Shown piece by piece: positions 47,411-59,065 of a stretch of DNA of 64,000 nt. The DNA comes from Microplitis mediator (taxonomy: Eukaryota > Arthropoda > Insecta > Hymenoptera > Braconidae). The DNA is taken from the NCBI RefSeq assembly GCF_029852145.1, contig NC_079977.1:18540781-18604780 (forward strand), in the 5' to 3' direction. The position numbers were made by a program, and so were the translations under genes. Each line of letters begins with the position of its first letter. Position 1 is the first letter of the stretch. Below the pieces are notes generated by a model that did not search any database, was not told where the DNA came from, and was given only the letters and a program-made list of their open reading frames with translations.

Positions 47411-47539
47411 TTTTTTTCTATGTAAACTTTTTTAACTTTGAGAAGCTTCCTAAAACCAAAAGGAAGTATAAAAATCTGTCATTTTGAAATAAGTAACGTG
47501 ATATAAATTATGATTAGCGCGCGTGTGACATTACCATCG

Positions 47540-47650
47540 CTGAGCTTGAAGAGCACAAAAGTGTATTGACAATAATGTTTTCGAGATCCTTGAGCTCGAA
47601 AACAGCGAGAAGTTCCAGGGCTGGTCTGAAAGGTCAGGCGGTTTACAAAT
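47540..47650. repeat. Fragment of the AACTTCCCGC family
   Basis: Contains 'tgagctcgaaaacagcgaga' and 'agggctggtctgaaaggtca', the conserved end box of that family. Confidence 0.6.
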
Positions 47651-47875
47651 TATTTTTTTTCGTCATCGTGAACAATACTTCCCGTATAATTTTTAAAACG
47701 AAAATTTTAAATCAGAGATCAATAAATACTGTGTAGAATTTTCATTATTGTTTTATATTCCGAAAAATGAATTAATATTATTATGATTTTTTTTCAAATC
47801 GCTACAAGTCAATACGAGAGTTTTTTAAATTGTCAATAATCGACCAATTATTGTATATGATTTTTATAAAAATAA

Positions 47876-48957
47876 TTAATAATCCGGTGGAAGGGCATCT
47901 TCGCCTGCTGCAATCTCACCCGCATACGCTTGACCCCCAGCACTTCCTGCAGCAGCGCCTTGGGCATTAACCATTGAAACGGCTACAAAAATAAGGAACA
48001 AATAATAAGTAAATAAATTTGATTATTTTTTTTTTTATTTTTGAATTATAAATTAACGTTAACTACACGGAGAGAAATTGATTATTGTATCTACTATACA
48101 AAAATTGTAATTTTAACCATCTAAAATGGTAGTTACATTTTTCAGTGGCTATAATGATCAGTATTACAATTGAAAATGATAAAAGTTACAATTGATGATG
48201 GTAACGGTTACTATCGAAGATGCTGATTGTAATTATTAAAAATTATAGTTGTTACAATAGAAGATGGTAACACTTACCATTCAAAGTTGTAAAAATTCTT
48301 AACTAAAAATATGTGTGTGCTCGCGCGTATGTGTGCATGTGTACGTGCGTGGGTATGTGTGCGCGTGTGTGTACATGTGGTCATGCGGGTGTGTGTGCAC
48401 CTGTGTGCATGTGTGTGTGTGCATGTTCACGGGCGAGTGTGCGCATTTGTGCGTGCGTGTGTGCATGTGTGCGGGTAAGAGTGCTCATGGGTGCGGGTAA
48501 GTGTGCGCATGTGTGCATGTGTGTGTGTGCAGGTGTGCGCATGTATGCGGGTAAGTATGCGCATTTGTGCGTGCGTGTGTGCATGGGTGCGGGTAAGTGT
48601 GCGCATGTGTGCAGGTGTGCGCATGTGTGCGGGTAAGTATGCGCATGAGTGCGTGTGTGTGTGGGTAGGTGTGCGCTTGTGTGCGGGTAAGTGTGCGCAT
48701 GGATGCGCGTGTGTAGGGGTAAGTGTGCACATGGATGCGCATGTGTGCGGGTAAGTGTCTGCATGTGTGCGGGTAAGTGTCTGCATGTGTGCAGGTGTGC
48801 GGGTGAGTGTGCGCATATGAGCAGGTGTGCGTGTAAGTGTGTGACCCCGTATTGTACTATAACTTGATGGTAACTTTTACCATAAAATTTTGTCCGTGTA
48901 ATTATAAGTTAACTTACCTATGGCAAGTACAGCCAAGAAAATAAATAATACTCTCAT
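47876..48957 (-). CDS. Small secreted peptide, Gly/Ala-rich (two exons)
   Basis: Exon 1 48918-48957 (ATG at 48955-48957) ends in a GTAAGT donor. Exon 2 47876-47982 follows an acceptor reading TTATTTTTGTAG. The phase is 1 and the spliced CDS 147 nt, 48 residues. The first 20 residues (MRVLFIFLAVLAIAVSMVNA) are a textbook signal peptide with likely cleavage before Gln. The mature 28 residues start QGAAAGSAGGQAY, then acidic, ending ALPPDY, with no Cys. It is therefore probably a linear secreted peptide, such as a venom, cuticular or immune peptide; the family is not recognised. The promoter has a TATAAAAG box about 85 bases upstream of the ATG. The intron is filled by the MITE at 48066-48898. 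Confidence 0.8.
48066..48898. mobile_element. CACGGAGAG-capped MITE carrying a GTGTGCG minisatellite
   Basis: Ends CACGGAGAGAAATTGATTAT and ...TTTTGTCCGTG with direct TA (48064-48065 and 48899-48900). Word arms 'atggtaacttttaccat' surround a 540-base minisatellite (48305-48845) of 'gtgtgcgcatgtgtgcgggtaa' units. All long frames on both strands here are translations of the minisatellite. Confidence 0.8.
48305..48845. repeat. GTGTGCG/GGGTAAGT minisatellite
   Basis: Degenerate tandem units of 20-36 bases, alternating purine-pyrimidine and G-rich on the plus strand, hence Z-DNA-prone. Confidence 0.9.
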
Positions 48958-49040
48958 TCTTAGTTTGTAACGTTCACAGACTCTCCGTTATCACTGTAGT
49001 TATTAACGACTAATAAATGCTGTGATACTTATTCCCATAC

Positions 49041-49048
49041 CTTTTATA
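49041..49048 (-). promoter_or_regulatory. TATA box of the 48-aa peptide gene
   Basis: Minus-strand TATAAAAG. About 30 bases downstream is 'agtatcacagc' near 49013, a plausible initiator, leaving a 5' UTR of about 55 bases. Confidence 0.65.
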
Positions 49049-49563
49049 CACAAAAAAAAAAAAATTTAATATTTACAATAAGAACTTGAATGTCACTTTT
49101 TTTTTATTATGAACAAAAACAATTAAACGTCTGGTAACATCTGTGGCGTTCTTGGATATCATTTGAATCAATAATTTATTGTTATTCATTTTTATCATTT
49201 TAATTAACGCATTCTCTTCGATAACAAATTTATTTAAGTGATATTAGCTTAATTTATTTTTTTAAGATTTTATGAATGCTAATTTTTGGGAAAAATAAAT
49301 AAATGCATTATTTTTATTCTTTATTACCACACACTGTAAAAAATCCGAAGTGAATTCGGAGTGAAATTAAATCCGTATTCACTCCGCATTCGCTCCGCCA
49401 CTCGGAGTTCCGGAGTTTTTAAAAAAATCACTCCGCATGCGGAGTGAATTAGGAGTTTTTTTTTAGCGGGGTGACGCGGATTTTATTTCACTTCCAATTC
49501 ACTCCGGTCCGGAGTTTTAATACTTAAATAAATTTATACTAATTTATATTAAACTGCTAAACA

Positions 49564-49565
<2 letters not shown>

Positions 49566-49622
<57 letters not shown>
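49566..49622. repeat. (TG)n microsatellite
   Basis: About 28 uninterrupted TG units, then degenerate TG/GCAAATG sequence. Confidence 0.95.
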
Positions 49623-49624
<2 letters not shown>

Positions 49625-49939
49625 GGTGTGTGCAGGTGTTTGTGTGCGTGTGTGTGAATGTGTGCTTGTGTGTGTTCGGATGTGTGCAAATATTTGCGTG
49701 TGTGTCCGCGTGTATGCAAATGTGTGCACGTGTGCTAATGTGTGTGCACAGAAAAAACAGATATCTTGAGTCAAGAAAATATTTTTGAAGACAAACGTTT
49801 TCGGGAACCAAGTCAAAATTTTCTAGAGCTAAGAGAATTCGTCTTGGTTGGAGAAGATTTCTACTTTATCTGAGAAAATTTAGGTCTCCGAAAAAAAATT
49901 TTCTTGAATCAAGAATATTTACCTTCAGTCGAGAATTTT

Positions 49940-50210
49940 TTTTTGTGTGTGTGTGTGCAAATGTGTGTGTGTGTGCAAATTTGTGCATGTGTGCAAATGT
50001 GTGTGTGTGTGCAAATGTGTGCATGTGTGCAAATGTGTGCGTGTGTGCATGTGTGCAAATGTATGTGTGTGCATCTGTGCAAATGTGTACAAATGTGTGT
50101 GTGTGTGTGTGTGCAAATGTGTATAAATGTGTGTGTGTGCAAATGTGTGCGTGCGTGTGTGTGCGAGTGCGCGTGTGTGTCTAAATATGTATGTGCGTAT
50201 GTGTGTGGGT
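49940..50210. repeat. TGTGCAAATGTG minisatellite
   Basis: Tandem 'tgtgtgcaaatg' units with variable TG stretches. Confidence 0.9.
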
Positions 50211-50471
50211 AACAGCTGATCAATTATGTAATACGCGAGTTTTTACTTCGATTTTATTGAGTGGAGTTATTTTTTATTTATACTATTTACAAAACTCCGC
50301 TCCGGAGTGAATTTCACTCCGGAGGGATTAAATTAATAAAAAATTATCGACTCCGTGAAAACTCCCCTTTGGAGTGAATTTCACTCCGAGGGGAGTGAAT
50401 AATTAAAAATTCATTCACTCGGCATTCACTCCGGATTTAATCCGCATTCACTCCGCGAATTTTTTACAGTG

Positions 50472-51966
50472 CATGTATGGTGAAAATCACGAAATGGTAA
50501 TAAATACAATATGTTTATTTGAGACATTGTGATATTGTTATTATTATTACTATTTTGTAACGGCGTAAATTGGGTTACTTTATCGATCAACATCGTAATT
50601 TTTCACCCGCATGGAAAAGCTATATATTGTTTAAAATATATAAAAATATATATGGTGAATATGTGATAAATATATGGCAGCAAAAATATATATATGTATG
50701 AATATATGTTTTTTACATATATTGGATTATATATTTATCATAATATATTTCTTTTTTTATAATGTTTTATATTTCTTTATATAAACAAAACCGAAAAATT
50801 TAGAAAATTTTGTCTCGAGCTATTCTTTATGATTCCGCAAAAAACCGTGGCTCAAAAAATTATTTTGCTGAAAGATCTTTGAACTAGAGGTTTCAAGCTT
50901 CAATTTGCTTTTTTTTTTTTTTTTTTTTTTTTTTCAAAGCGACCATTTTTCACGAAAATAAAAAATCACTAAAAAATTTATAAAATTTTCTAGTTCCTTT
51001 AATTTTTTCCATAAGTGCAGTTCTCAAAAACATTTACCAGGCCCATTTTACCCCGAGATTTATATCACCCCCACCCTCTCTCCTTTCCCCAAACATACTG
51101 ATTCAAATATAATGAATGCGTTTCATATCTAATTTACGTATTTACCAAATTACGGAAGCTCTTTTATCCTAAATGTTCAACTAGTATTCATTTATCTTAA
51201 TTTATTACTTTTTTTTTTTTTAAGAAATCTTATATCTAATCCGTAGAAGTATTTCGTAAAAAAGTGTCACTATTTCACAGGCTGCGGTAATTCCTGCAAG
51301 TGTGGGAGTAGGTGTCGAGTAACTAATAACGGTTACAGTAGCTTATTCAGTGAATTGCATCGTTTTACCACTCGGTTGCCTTTCTGTTCCTTTTATATGT
51401 ATATACATATATATGTATATATATATATAGAACTATGAAGTGAAATAATATATTCAAGTGTGCTATATACTTAGTAATATATTATTTTGAGCCATTTATC
51501 TTTCAACATATTAATCCATGATTATTATTATTATTCCGAGTGCTATGTATATATATATATATATATATTTATGTAAGAGAATATGTATGAGAAATGTAAG
51601 CTTTAGAATTGAAGTCTTTTGATGACTTGATTAATATTTTATTTAAATATGGCATTAATTTGTGATAAATAGTGAAATTTTTATAAGATTATTTTATTAT
51701 TTAGATTGCGTTATATATTTATAAAAATATATAGGTCGTTTTTATAAAAATATAATGAAATGGGTTTTTGAAAACTTTATGATAGATTACATTTAGAGGA
51801 GAATTAGGCAAAATGAAATGCGACGATAAAATTTCTTTTTTTTTTGTAAATGTTTATTTGTAGTCGGTAGGAAAAGATGGGGAAGTTGGTCAGTGTAAAT
51901 AGTGGGGGTAAAATGAACTTTGAAATAAAAATTTTTTTTGAAAAAACTATTTGTCATTTATTATTA
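50472..51966. other. Spacer with element debris, no gene seen
   Basis: Holds a truncated CCCGCATGGAAAAGC element end (50606-50780), a poly-T run at about 50911-50934, a G-poor 'accccgagatttatatcacccccaccc' stretch near 51050, and AT-rich sequence with TATATA runs at 51395-51430 and 51545-51570. Confidence 0.5.
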
Positions 51967-52203
51967 CACAGAAAAAAAGGATTTCTTGGTGCAAGAAATA
52001 TTTTGCATTATAAATTGAAGACAAATTTTCTTATTAGAAAAAATTTATTGGTGCAAAATTTTTTTTATCGCCTCAAAAAATTTTTTCTTGCTCCAAGAAA
52101 ATTTTTTTTTTTCAATTTACCACGCAAAAAATTTATGCAGACAAGTAAAAATTTTCTTGGGGCGAGTAAAAGTTTTTTACGCCAAGAAATCCTTTTTTCT
52201 GTG
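51967..52203. mobile_element. CACAGAAAAAAAGG-capped short MITE, CAAGAAAT words
   Basis: Ends CACAGAAAAAAAGGATTTCT and its complement, with direct TA (51965-51966 and 52204-52205). It is 237 bases long, a compact representative of the class. The 118-codon plus frame through it is Lys/Phe-rich repeat translation. Confidence 0.85.
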
Positions 52204-52205
52204 TA

Positions 52206-53022
52206 TACGTTCGGTACAAATAGTAAAAACTAATAAATTTATCGTCTTGTGTAAAACTATCAGTTTTTAAAAGGAAATTCCAAAAAGTAATTAAAAAGTG
52301 TTTATGAACGGCTTACTTATTTTGACTATTTTTTTTGCGCAAAAACATTTCTACACTCTTTTAATTACAGCAAAATACTTAACATTATATACAAGCATAT
52401 AGAGAATTTATTAAGGAGCAATTTAAACCTAATTTCGAGACGATTCGTTATATTATTAGTCTAAAATAAATTATTTTAACTCAAAAAACCAGTGCTGTGA
52501 ATTGATACGTTTGAAAATTTGTAGACACGGTAACTCTCGATAGACACAATTAATCAGCCTAAATTTTTTTTTATTATCTTTGCAATTTTTATCACCAGAA
52601 CCCTATGGAAAATCACTATCTAAATCCTTTTATTAGAATTCTAATTAATTAAAAACGTAAAACTAATTATTCACGAAAAATTTAGCTGCGTTTTTCACTT
52701 TTACTGTTGTTATTTTTTTCATTTTTTCTCTCCATCAACTACTGGCAGCAGCACTAGCGTAACAGTATAGGTTTGGAAAAAAAGAGCGATATCTGAGACA
52801 AAAAGGCGGGAGTTAAAAAAAATGGCAATAAAAAAAAAAAAATTGAAAATAAGAAATAAAAAATTCAAATTGATAATTTATAAATTTAATATGTTCATAA
52901 TAAAAAAAATTCATTTAATACTACAAAATAAAAGTAATGATTAATAACAAAATTAGAGATCGGCGTATGCGCTCTTCGATTTTCAAACATTTTTTTTTTC
53001 TTTGTTGTTATGAAAAATCAAA
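52206..53022. other. AT-rich 3' flank of the 43-aa peptide gene
   Basis: No further gene or element is supported. The 3' UTR of the minus-strand peptide gene lies at its right edge. Confidence 0.4.
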
Positions 53023-53154
53023 TCAGCTTTTCTTATAATTGCTTCCGATCCATGCGCCTCCCCATGAATTTGCAAATACAGGTGTCGCCATTGCGTATGA
53101 AGTTATCACCAGAACGACGGTAATAAATAATAAAAATTTTGAAACACTCGGCAT
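53023..53154 (-). CDS. Small secreted peptide B (43 aa), paralogue of 62069-62224
   Basis: A minus-strand frame from ATG (53152-53154) to TGA. The signal peptide MPSVSKFLLFITVVLVITSY is nearly identical to that of its paralogue. The shared proregion is AMATPVFANSWGGAW, after which the tail diverges (IGSNYKKS). A 5' UTR intron (53177-53794) has donor CTG|GTAAAT and acceptor TTTTCAG|GATAAA, matching the paralogue exactly. The intron is enlarged by the element at 53288-53649. No Cys in the mature part. A secreted short peptide of unknown function; venom or immune peptide is a guess. Confidence 0.8.
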   Translation of the reverse strand: MPSVSKFLLFITVVLVITSYAMATPVFANSWGGAWIGSNYKKS

Positions 53155-53287
53155 TTTAAATCAAAATTATTTTATCCTGAAAAAAAAAAAATTAATTAAT
53201 AATAATTATTATTATTTGTAAAATAAAAAAATAAATAAATACAATTAATCTTTGATAGTAAATAAAAGTAAAAGCGGGGTAAGACAG

Positions 53288-53649
53288 CCCATGCAAGAGC
53301 TGCCAGTGTTGAACAACGGGGCCCTCCTTGGCCCAGTACTGGGGAACCTAGCTTTGGCTCACCTCTATTGGCCCATACTTGGCTCAAGATTGGGTCCTCA
53401 GTCCTGGCCATCCAATGGCAAGCCAGACTTGGGCCAAGACCGGGTAACCGAACCTTGGCCGTCACAATGATTACCCAGGCTTGGGCCAAGACTGGGTAAC
53501 CAAGCCTTGGCCATTCAATGGCCCGAGATTATCATCCCAGACTTTTACCAAAACTGGGCCAAGACTGGCTTACAAGCCTGGCCAAAGGTTCTACAAAGTT
53601 GGGCCAAGACTGGGCCAAGCCTGGGCCCCTCGATACTTCCTTCTCTGGG
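53288..53649. mobile_element. CCCAT...GGG-capped element, TTGGCCCAAGACTGG words (in peptide B intron)
   Basis: Ends CCCATGCAAGAGCTGCCAG and CTTCCTTCTCTGGG with direct AG (53286-53287 and 53650-53651). It is absent from the corresponding intron of the paralogue at 61787-62046. The frames across it are spurious. Confidence 0.8.
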
Positions 53650-53924
53650 AGACGATCAAAATTTGATAAAATATTAAAAATATATAAACAAATAATAATA
53701 ACTTACAAAATAATTTAATCAATTAAAAATTAATTTTTAAATAATTATTTTGCGATTGTAGTTGAATAATTGTTTAATAAATCTTCATATTTACCAGATG
53801 TTTCAATTGATATTATTTCAAGTAGATCGAATATCAAACAAAATTTAAATTATTGTTGTTATTATTGGACGTGTGTCGGTTGCAACTGTCTCGATGCTTG
53901 TGACTATTCGACTGGGCCTCTGGT

Positions 53925-53932
53925 CTTTTATA
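53925..53932 (-). promoter_or_regulatory. TATA box of peptide B gene
   Basis: Minus-strand TATAAAAG followed by GACC and, about 30 bases on, AATAGTCACAAG (near 53900), the likely initiator. The segment matches the paralogue promoter at 61649-61690. Confidence 0.75.
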
Positions 53933-54598
53933 TGTACGAGCGCTAATAAATCAAGTGTACTTACAATGACGTACATTAGATTTATGACACTAAATACAAA
54001 ATATTTCGGTGCAGATACGCGACTAACGATTGTATGTACTCTAGTCTTAGCCTATGGGCCCTAAGTAAAAGACTAACGTCCATTTGTTTGGATAGTTGTA
54101 ATCTCGATATATTTTTATAGTAAACATTACTACTGACGTAAATAATTAGTGACACTTGTATTTGGTCACGTTGTTTATTTAATTTGACATTGAATTCTCG
54201 AGAATATTCTTAGGTGCTTTTATTTTCTGATAAATATGTTTCACATTTATTTTTATGTATCGTTTTAATTTATTGGTCTGCAAATATTTTTTATAAATAA
54301 ATTCATTCAATTTTATACTAATTCGTAATGTCTATCAAATTATTACTGGAAAAAAATAAATAAATAAATAAACCATGTTATTGTTATTTTTTGCCACAAA
54401 ATTTTTGACCATAAAAACGGTTCATTTTAGAAATTTAGACGGAAGGAAAATTACACTAAAATTTACGATGTTAACATAGTAATCGTGGACTATACCTGGA
54501 TAAAACAATATAATAGTGTCAACTTTCTGGGATAGTACTGATTACAATCCGCGTTACTTGGATAGCCTCACCTATTATTTTTCAATAACTGATTCTTA
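53933..54598. other. Upstream flank of peptide B
   Basis: Roughly 53933-54010 matches the complement of 61550-61645 (upstream of the paralogue). The rest is AT-rich, then a dispersed repeat at 54510-54598 also found at 215-290. No gene seen. Confidence 0.5.
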
Positions 54599-55252
54599 CC
54601 CATACAGGAGCTGCCAGAGTTGAACAACGGGCCCCTACTTGGCCCAGCACTGGGGAACTTAGCTTTGACACACCTATATTGGCCCAGACTTGGGCCAGGA
54701 CTGGGTAACCTAGCCTTGGCTATCCAATGGCAAGCCAGGCTTGGGCCAGGACTGGATAACCTAGCCTTGGCCGACCAATGGCAACCCAGACTTGGGCCAA
54801 GGTAGGATTACCCAAGTTTGGAAATACCTATGGTTTATATAAGTAGATCATATAAATGTATCAGTTCAACATTGGTAGGTTCGTCCAGTAGCTACCGTTC
54901 GGGCCTAGCAGTCAGAAGGACGGCAGTTCGCGCCCAGAGTCCAGCAAAATTTCCACCGAGTTTTTTTCACATCATTTACCTCCCTTAGATAATTGAAACG
55001 TTAATGATCATGAATTCTACGAGGTTAATAATAATAAATTCTTTTTAATTAAATTTATTCGTTTCCTGGAAGCCTGGGCCAGGTCTGGCAACCAAGCATG
55101 GGCCAGGTCTGGCAACCAGGCTTGGCCCGAGATTATCATTCCAGGCTTCTACTAAGGCTGGGCCAAGACTGGCTTACAAGCCTGGCCCAAGGTTCTACAA
55201 AGTTGGCCCAAGTCTGGGCCAAGCCTGGGCCCGTGGTACTTTCCTCTCTGGG
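54599..55252. mobile_element. CCCATA-capped element with tRNA-like module, TTGGCCCA words
   Basis: Ends CCCATACAGGAGCTGCCAG and TACTTTCCTCTCTGGG with direct TA (54597-54598 and 55253-55254). Larger sister of 53288-53649; the extra middle carries a tRNA-like module (54884-54943). Confidence 0.8.
54884..54943 (+). repeat. tRNA-like module
   Basis: GTCCAGTAGCTACCGTTCGG and GGCAGTTCGCGCCCAGAG; weaker boxes than the other modules. Confidence 0.45.
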
Positions 55253-55354
55253 TAATCAAAATTTATTCTTCCTTCCGCATATCTTAAAAATAATAGTTAC
55301 ATCCATCAGGCCCATCTAAATTAAATTTTATTTCATCTGAAAAAATTATTTGTA

Positions 55355-56457
55355 CACGGAAAAAAATATTGTGATTGGCACGATCTACTGAATAGTGATT
55401 TGCGTATCGTGAAGGGAGCGATCTGTAGAGCTACGGTCGCAATCCATTCTAGTCCCATTTACGATCCGTATTTCTATCAGCACTACCCATACAAAGTCGC
55501 CGAGCTTCGAAATTTTTAAAACGTCCCGACTAGAATTTTTCATAAGGGCCTGACGAGGTCCTTATCGGGTTAACCTTATTTCAAATAAGGTTCCGATCAG
55601 AGTATCCTGACGAGGATCCTGATATGGATGTAACGCTTAAGACCCATGAGGTCCTTATCGGGATTGCCTTATCAGGACCTTACCAGGATATCCTCATCAA
55701 ATCCTTATCAGGATTACCTTATTAGTAATTATTTTTACAAAAATATTAAATTGCAAAGAAAAAAAATAAGAAAATTTCGATTCGATCGAGAATTTTATTT
55801 ATTGTATTGAGAGCATTAATTAGAGGAAGTGAACAATTTTTTTATTGATGAAAAAATTCCTTGCTGGGCTCGAACCTGCGTCCTTCCGATTCAAAGTCCT
55901 CGATGCTATCCACTGCGCTGACATACACATGTGATCTTGGAAGTGTAAATATAATATTCATTATGATGTCAAAGAATAACTGATGAAGAAGTAAAAAATC
56001 TTTGCTGCAATGATTGACATGATTTTTGTATAATATTCTTTTGTACCTTGTTTAATGTTTAGCCTGTAAATGAAATATTTAAAGGGACGGGATAACTTCT
56101 TTTTGAATAAGGATATCCCGATAAGGTCCTGATCAGGAATTCATCAGGTTGACCCGATGGCAAATAACTTTTTTTTGAATAGGGATATCCTGATGAGGTC
56201 CTGATCAGGAACTCATCCGGTTTGCCCTGATAAGGCAAACCTTATATTAACTTGATAAGGTCCTTATGGTACTTCAGGCAAATCAGGAAGAAATTCGAGT
56301 CGGGTTTATGTTATTTGACTCAAGTATTATTTCTTGAATGGAATTTCCAATGCTACATCGTAAAAATTATGATTTCAAAGGTATAGTCCACCACTACAAT
56401 AATCAATAAGAAAAATCACAATGTTAGTATCGTAATTTTAACTGGAATTTTTTTTAC
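55355..56457. mobile_element. CACGGAAAAAAATAT-capped composite element
   Basis: The left end TA|CACGGAAAAAAATATTGTG is clear. The proposed right end is near 56457 ('aatttttttttaca' after 'cacaatgttagtatcg'). It encloses a 'ccttatcaggatatcc' word array (about 55545-56275), itself split by a tRNA-like module at 55860-55924. The right boundary is uncertain. Confidence 0.5.
55860..55924 (-). repeat. tRNA-like module
   Basis: The minus strand has CAGCGCAGTGGATAGCATCG and CGCAGGTTCGAGCCCAGC, good A- and B-box matches. Confidence 0.55.
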
Positions 56458-56954
56458 AGATATGTCTGTGAAAGAAAGATGTTCAGGATTATTTTTTAAT
56501 TTACAATCAAATGCAAAAGTTTAATTTGCTCTAAGAATGTTCACAAGTTAATAAGTTAACTCTTGACAGAATAAGTAATTATTGAAATTTGCGCTAATTT
56601 ATGGTAAAGAATTCTACACCCCTCTCTTCTCTTTTTTTTTTGATAATAATTCTAAGGGTTATTAATTTTATTCTGAGCAAAAGGACTTCGCCTTTAAGTA
56701 CATAATGAATATTTATGCATCTCATGCCAAAAAATGCGCCGCTAATTGGCTAGGAAGCCTCATAAAATATTATATCAGAATACCATTCTTTCTATTGGTC
56801 AAAACTGTGAGTTAATTTATATGAAATCACTACTTTTTTTATTAAATCATGAAATTTTAGTGAAATAGGCGGAGTATATCCGTACTCAATGATCCAATGA
56901 ATTTAGTTACATTATTAATATGACCGAAATTTCTAGACTGCGCATGCGTATTTA
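56458..56954. other. Spacer, no gene seen
   Basis: AT-rich without supported features. Confidence 0.4.
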
Positions 56955-57204
56955 CCCTTACGGAAAAAACTAGTGAAGACTAACGAACACTATTGAAAAT
57001 TTACTGGGGTTAGTTAGTGATCATTAGTAGTCTGATTAGTGAATCTACATCACTATCAAAAGTGACTAGTGTTGATCATAGCTGTCAATAGTGTTGATCA
57101 GTAGTCCAATTAGTGAGTCTTCATCACTATTAAAAGTGATATCAGTATCGATCGTGATTCAAATAAAATAAACTCTAACCTTAGAATTTTATATTAAATC
57201 TCTA

Positions 57205-58172
57205 CACGAAAAGAAAATTATGGGAAGTTTTCCTATGCATTATGGGAATGGTTCCCATAATGGTATGGGAATAGTACCTATACTACTATAGGAATGGTTC
57301 CCATATATTATGGGAACCATTCCCATAATAGTATGAGAATAGTTCTCATACCATTATGGGAATGGTCCCCATAATGATATGGGAATGGTTCCCATACCAT
57401 TATGGGAACCATTCCCATAATGGTATGGGAATCATTCCCATACTATTATGGGAATGGTTCCCATATTGGTATAGGAACTATTCCTATAATATTATAGGAA
57501 CTATTCCCATAATGTTATGGGAACCATCCCTATAATATTATGGAAACTATTCCCATAATGTTATGGGGACCATCCCTATAATATCATAAAATTTTTTTTT
57601 TGCACAATAGTGTAGAAATTTCCCAAAATTAAAATTTTCTTGAATGTTTTGTGCTGACAAAAAATTCTTATTAAAAATTTTAATGTTTTTTTGCCAAATA
57701 CGATTTTTTTTTTCAATGTTTGAATTTTTGTTTTTATATTTAATAATATTTCTGTGTATTGTAGAAGTGATTACCACACTTCTTTAAATTAATTTTTTCA
57801 TGATAATACGGGAACCATTCCCATAATATTATAGGAATGGTTCCTATAATAGTATGGGAACTATTCCCATAATATTATGGGAATGGTTCCTATAAATTAA
57901 AGGAACCATTCCAATAAATTATAGGAATGATTCCCATAATATTATAGAAAGTATTCCTATAAATTATAGGAACCATTCCTATAATTATAGTAACCATTCC
58001 TATAGTGTTATGGGTATCATTCCCATAATTATAGGAACTATTCCTATAATTATGGGAATCATTCCTATAATTATAGGAACCGCTCCCATAATTTATGGTC
58101 GTAATTCCTATGATGGTATAGGAAAAAATTTCACAAAATTATGGGAACCGCTGCCATAATTTTCTTTCCGTG
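57205..58172. mobile_element. CACG-capped MITE, ATTATGGGAA words
   Basis: Ends CACGAAAAGAAAATTATGGG and inverted CATAATTTTCTTTCCGTG with direct TA (57203-57204 and 58173-58174). It shares the 'gtagaagtga' unique centre with 22331-23207. The 76-codon minus frame in the centre is spurious. Confidence 0.85.
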
Positions 58173-58303
58173 TATATAAATACAATGAAAATTTATAAAT
58201 AGCTCGATCATCGCGATTAATATCATTTGCATTGTCAAGATTATTGAGATTTCTATGATAAAAATATAGACTTTGAAAATAATCCTAACTATTGAGTCTG
58301 AAG

Positions 58304-58372
58304 GGTTGGCAGAGTGGAACCAGGCTTCAACTGAAATGCAGAAGGATCCAGGTTCGAGCCCCAGTAAAGGCG
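58304..58372 (+). repeat. tRNA-like module
   Basis: GGGTTGGCAGAGTGGAACCA and CAGGTTCGAGCCCCAG; flanked by 'aataatcctaactatt' as at 6717, 15028 and 44338. Confidence 0.65.
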
Positions 58373-58794
58373 AATAATTTTTCATCGATAAAAAAATTAA
58401 TAAACATCAATTTATCAGTGCAAATAGTAATCCAAGCATATAAGATCGCCCGAGTCGAGATATTAAACGTGAATTCAACGTTTTGGACTAAAAATTCAAA
58501 TTGGCTGTTCTTAACTTTTTCAAAACGTTGATTGGTCTATTATGAATCCGAAACGTAATTAAAACCTATTGAGACTTACAATAAGGAAATATAAGCATAC
58601 TCATGATCCCGGAAAGTATCATTGCCCGAATAATTTTTTTCTCGTGTCTGAGTATGGACACGATTTGTTAAGTAGTCTGTCTTTGGAAAACACCCGTGAG
58701 ATTGATTTTTTGAGCAAACCCATAATTAAATCTAATCTCAATAAGCATGCCAACGCGATTTCTTCACTCTTAAGATGGTGACACGACCGATGAC

Positions 58795-59065
58795 CCAATG
58801 ACAACTGATCCCCGACAATTGGTCTCCAACAATTGATCTGTGCGACGATTGATCCGCCGATAAAATATACTCACACACATATAAATTTGATAAATTTTTG
58901 TGTGAGTATATTTTTTATGTTACACGGACACAAAATTAGTGAAAAAATGGCGTAATTTTTCACATTTATATGTGTGTGAGTATATTTTATCGGTGGATCA
59001 ATTATCGCAAGGATCAATTGTCGGAGATCAATTGTCGGGGATCAATCGTCTATGATCAACGGTCG
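58795..59065. repeat. Palindromic array, GGATCAATTGTCGGGGATCAA words
   Basis: 'gatccccgacaattgg' words on the left and 'ggatcaattgtcggagatc' on the right surround an inverted 'ataaaatatactcacacacatataaat' pair and a CACGGACACAAAATTAGTG cap-like centre. Related words lie at 12222-12280. Confidence 0.7.

Larger units (their letters stand above)
49332..50471. mobile_element. CACTGTAAAAAAT-capped MITE, CTCCGGAGTGAATT words, with nested repeats
   Basis: Ends CACTGTAAAAAATCCGAAG and inverted AATTTTTTACAGTG with direct CA (49330-49331 and 50472-50473). Both arms use 'ggagtgaattcactccg' words. The middle holds (TG)n (49566-49622), a nested 'aagaaaattttcttg' word piece (about 49747-49945), and a TGTGCAAA minisatellite (49940-50210). 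All frames here are repeat translations. Confidence 0.85.

Noticed and set aside
48313..48816. Several overlapping 60-129-codon frames on both strands
   Set aside because: They translate the GTGTGCG minisatellite (Cys/Val or His/Thr repeats); no codon bias, start context or splice support.
49544..50223. His-Thr-rich and Cys-Val-rich frames
   Set aside because: Products of (TG)n and TGTGCAAA repeats read in different frames.
51877..52233. 118-codon Lys/Phe-rich frame
   Set aside because: Mostly inside the CACAG-capped MITE; composition follows the repeat words.
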